64,000 nt of DNA from NCBI RefSeq assembly GCF_022682495.2, contig NC_071388.1:27264139-27328138 (forward strand), written 5' to 3'. The notes below the pieces were generated by a model. The model was not told where the DNA came from and did not search any database. It saw only the letters and a program-made list of their open reading frames with translations. Origin of the DNA: Desmodus rotundus. Taxonomy: Eukaryota > Chordata > Mammalia > Chiroptera > Phyllostomidae. How positions within the stretch are numbered: position 1 is the stretch's first letter; each line of letters begins with the position of its first letter. The translations under genes and the position numbers were made by a program. Below, one piece after another: positions 61,876 to 64,000 of this stretch.

Positions 61876-62576
61876 CTAGGTCTGTCCAGAAGGTATCCAG
61901 CCATATAAAATGAAAAATAGAGACATTTATTGAACAAGATACAAGACACAAGAAACGTTGTACCTAGGGCAATGATGCCTCAGTCTCCTTCAAGGTAGGC
62001 ATAATGGGACCTCACACAGTTCTCCCAGTTGCCATCAGCTACCCTTTCGTATTTTCCAGAAATCTCATTGATGGTCTGAAATCTCTCCTTGTTCAAAGGT
62101 GATTGTAGTTTTGGGAAAAGCCAGAAGGTATAGGGTGCCAAATCTGGGGTATAGGGGCCTGCATCACTTGGCTGATTTGATGTTTGCCCAAAAAATGGTG
62201 CATGAGAAGTGATGAATGAACAGCTTGTTGTGATGAAGCTGCTGATCAACAGTTACCTGTAGCTACAGCCTTCTGAGTCATCTGAATAGTTTCCATGGAG
62301 GAATGTTCAACTTAATGCAAAATTTGATGCAGATTTGTCCCTGTACTCAGTCTGTCATTTTGAATGTGATGGCCACACAGTACACGTGCTCACTCAGTGG
62401 TGTCTACTGCCCCCACTGACTAGTACAGTGAAGTTGTCTCTGTTCATGCATGTGCATTCCAGTCCACTCTCCTTGGTTGCCAGGCTACATCGATGTTGCA
62501 CAAAATGTTCTCATTACATTAATAATATGATGGCTGGAATATATTAATAATAATAACTGGAATTTTTCAGACCTTC
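61876..62576 (-). mobile_element. mariner-family DNA transposon, internally deleted (second copy)
   Basis: Inverted copy of the element at 844-1517, 701 bp. The left end 'ctaggtctgtccagaaggta' and right end '...tttttcagaccttc' are terminal inverted repeats; TA follows the right end and a decayed TG precedes the left. On the minus strand ICIKFCIKLN (helix-turn-helix part) and, at 61980-62249, PDLAPYTFWLFPKLQSPL (end of the DD34D catalytic domain) are readable. The position normally holding the last catalytic Asp reads Thr. As in the first copy, the middle of the transposase is missing. The right end carries a ~23-bp extra segment with a repeated TTCCAG. Confidence 0.9.
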
Positions 62577-62920
62577 TATATGCTGATCCAAACAGATCCA
62601 TTTTTACCTGTACTTGTTGAAGAATGTCTTATTAGTTACATGTTATACACATTCTTTACACCAACTGCATGATTAAACAAATTTAGAATTCATGATATCA
62701 AGAATTTTAAAAAAGTAAAAAAAGACTTTAAAACAGGTGCTAAGAATAAAGAAGAAAAGGAAAGAAGTTTTCCCAGGCATTCATTTATCTGTTCCAAATC
62801 TCCTGGTCTGTAGGCAGGTTCTGCTCACCAGACAACCCTTGCCTAGGAGATATAGTTAAATATACATTAAATGCTCTTTCAAGATGAAAAAAGTTAATGC
62901 TCTAATTTAGTCCCATCCTA
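62577..62920. other. unassigned sequence
   Basis: Nothing recognised between the mariner and the direct duplication. Confidence 0.45.
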
Positions 62921-63013
62921 TTTTGAAAAGGGTGGAAATTTTGATGTGTAGTTGAAATAGGGGCTTTTCCCCTGTATTATTATATTTCCATTTTTATGGC
63001 ATAAGCAGTATGT
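62921..63013. repeat. left copy of a ~93-bp direct duplication flanking an L1
   Basis: Pairs with 63476-63568 at a constant offset of 555 bp. Hand comparison gives roughly 14 differences in 93 (about 85% identity), with no indel. Shared blocks include 'ctgtattattatattt' and 'gttgaaatag'. The L1 at 63030-63474 lies exactly between the copies. Confidence 0.85.
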
Positions 63014-63029
63014 ATATTTATTCTTAAAT

Positions 63030-63474
63030 ATATAATCTTTGTTATATTTTTTCATTACCATTAAGTCCCTCTATACTCCCCTCCCCCTAGCAATCACCAC
63101 CCTGCTGTCCATGTCCAGGAGTCCTTTTCCTTTTTTGCTCAATCCCACCCCCCCCCACCACTAGCTGTCATCTGCTCTCCATCTATGATTCTGTCTCTGT
63201 TTTGCTTGTTAGTTCAGTTTGTTTGTTAGATTCCACATGTGAGTGAAATCATATGGTACTTGCCTTTCTCTGACTGGCTTATTTCACTTAGCATAATTTT
63301 CTCCAGGTCCATCCATACTGTTGCAGAGGGTAAATTTTTCTTCTTTTTTATGGCCGAGTAGAATCTCATTGTCTAAATGTCCCATGGCTGTTTTATCCAC
63401 TCATCTGTTGGTGGTCTCTTGGGCTGCTTCCATATCTTGGCAATTGTAAATAACACTGCAATGAACATCGGGGT
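63030..63474 (-). mobile_element. L1 3' end, antisense, between long direct duplications
   Basis: A-tail complement and 'tttcattaccattaagtccc', then 'gctgtcatctgctctccatc', 'ccacatgtgagtgaaatcat', 'tggcttatttcacttagcat' and 'gcaatgaacatcggggt', the antisense 3' UTR and ORF2 end of bat L1. 5'-truncated. The flanks are the 93-bp duplicated sequence. Confidence 0.88.
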
Positions 63475-63475
63475 G

Positions 63476-63568
63476 TTTGGAAAAGGGTAGAAATTTTGAT
63501 GGATAGTTGAAATAGAGATTTTTACCCTGTATTATTATATTTCTATTTATATGCCATAAGCAATGTGT
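63476..63568. repeat. right copy of the ~93-bp direct duplication
   Basis: See 62921-63013. It starts immediately after the truncated end of the L1. Confidence 0.85.
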
Positions 63569-63723
63569 TTAATGCTTTATATTTTTTCTGCATTCTATTT
63601 AAATATGTTATATATATGTATAGAATTTATTTTTGTCTGTTAGAGTTCTGATGGAATATGAAATGTGAAAGCACATAAACATAAATTGTTTTTCAACAAA
63701 CATGTCACAGAGGGAAGACTATC
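63569..63723. other. unassigned AT-rich sequence
   Basis: Short stretch between the duplication and the last L1. Confidence 0.4.
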
Positions 63724-63734
63724 AAGAAATATTT

Positions 63735-63956
63735 AACTTTGACATTAAGAACAAACTGACAGTAACCAGAGGGGAGGTGGGAGGGAATAATAGGGGAAAA
63801 GGGGAGAAGGGTTTTCAGGAACACATATAAAGGACACACGGACGAAAACAAAGGGGGTGGGATCAAGGGTGGGAGGTGGGGACGGCTGCAGTGGTGAGGA
63901 GTGGTGGGGGGAAAATGGAGACAACTGAACTTGAACAACAATAAAAAATGTGAAAA
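63735..63956 (+). mobile_element. bat L1 3' UTR, 5'-truncated, with clean target duplication
   Basis: 'aagaacaaactgacagtaac', 'cacatataaaggacacacgg' and 'tggggggaaaatggagacaa', then 'gaacttgaacaacaataaaa', are the bat L1 3' terminus. A perfect 11-bp target duplication, AAGAAATATTT, lies at 63724-63734 and 63957-63967. This is the best-defined L1 end in the window and the reference for the tail at 12791-12858. Confidence 0.95.
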
Positions 63957-64000
63957 AAGAAATATTTTTCAGCAAAATGCTAATACTATAGCAAAACTAA

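Overview
This window reads as ordinary mammalian non-coding DNA, almost certainly from a bat. The best evidence is eight copies of a tRNA-derived SINE of the bat Ves type. These begin CCCTGGCTGGTGTGGCTCAG, carry a GGTTCGATTCC-like B box and end in (AAAT)n tails. Several L1 LINE copies also carry a 3' end typical of bat L1 (GGAGACAACTGTACTTGAAC plus A-rich tail). No vespertilionid-style Helitron was recognised, so a non-vespertilionid yangochiropteran is slightly favoured; that is inference. The DNA is AT-rich throughout. I found no protein-coding exon, no structural RNA gene and no CpG-island promoter. All longer open frames are either LINE remnants or chance frames. The window is best seen as gene desert or deep intron.

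Layout. 1-4.1 kb: a bat L1 3' end, a truncated Ves SINE, a near-complete deleted mariner transposon, then ancient L1 3'-UTR sequence with a GATA microsatellite. 4.1-4.9 kb: a GC-richer patch that I could not assign. 5-12.4 kb: AT-rich sequence with one L1 tail, two MaLR-type LTRs and a MIR. 12.4-13.6 kb: an ancient antisense L1 holding a tiny younger L1 tail. 13.6-27 kb: mostly unassigned, with two Ves SINEs, a MER5A, a 195-bp MITE-like element and a MIR. 27.4-30.5 kb: an ancient L1 fragment, a CA/TG microsatellite, a younger L1 with an inverted 5' part (twin priming), and a Ves. 30.5-37 kb: mostly unassigned, with an L2 and a Ves. 37.3-40 kb: a HAL1 (half-LINE) containing a nested Ves, then an L1 3' end with target-site duplication. 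42.6-45.4 kb: a MaLR LTR split by a 1.15-kb solo LTR that carries internal ~30-bp repeats, followed by a layered L1. 48.3-50.3 kb: ancient L1, interrupted by a second 5'-inverted L1 with a 12-bp target-site duplication. 52.8-55.1 kb: antisense L1MA with an internal deletion and a nested Ves. 56.5-60.3 kb: Ves, MaLR, MIR and L2 fragments. 61.9-62.6 kb: a second copy of the same mariner, inverted. 62.9-64 kb: an L1 flanked by an unusually long direct duplication, then a clean L1 3' end.

There is no set of cooperating genes. The story is layered retrotransposition (L2/MIR/MaLR, then L1M/MER5A, then L1MA/HAL1/mariner, then bat L1 and Ves). I saw no sign of a new biological system. The most useful observations are the two internally deleted mariners, the MITE-like element, the long duplication around an L1, the nested LTR with minisatellite, two inverted L1 insertions, and a few GC-richer unique stretches that could be conserved non-coding elements. 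Family names come from recognition by eye; no alignment was run.
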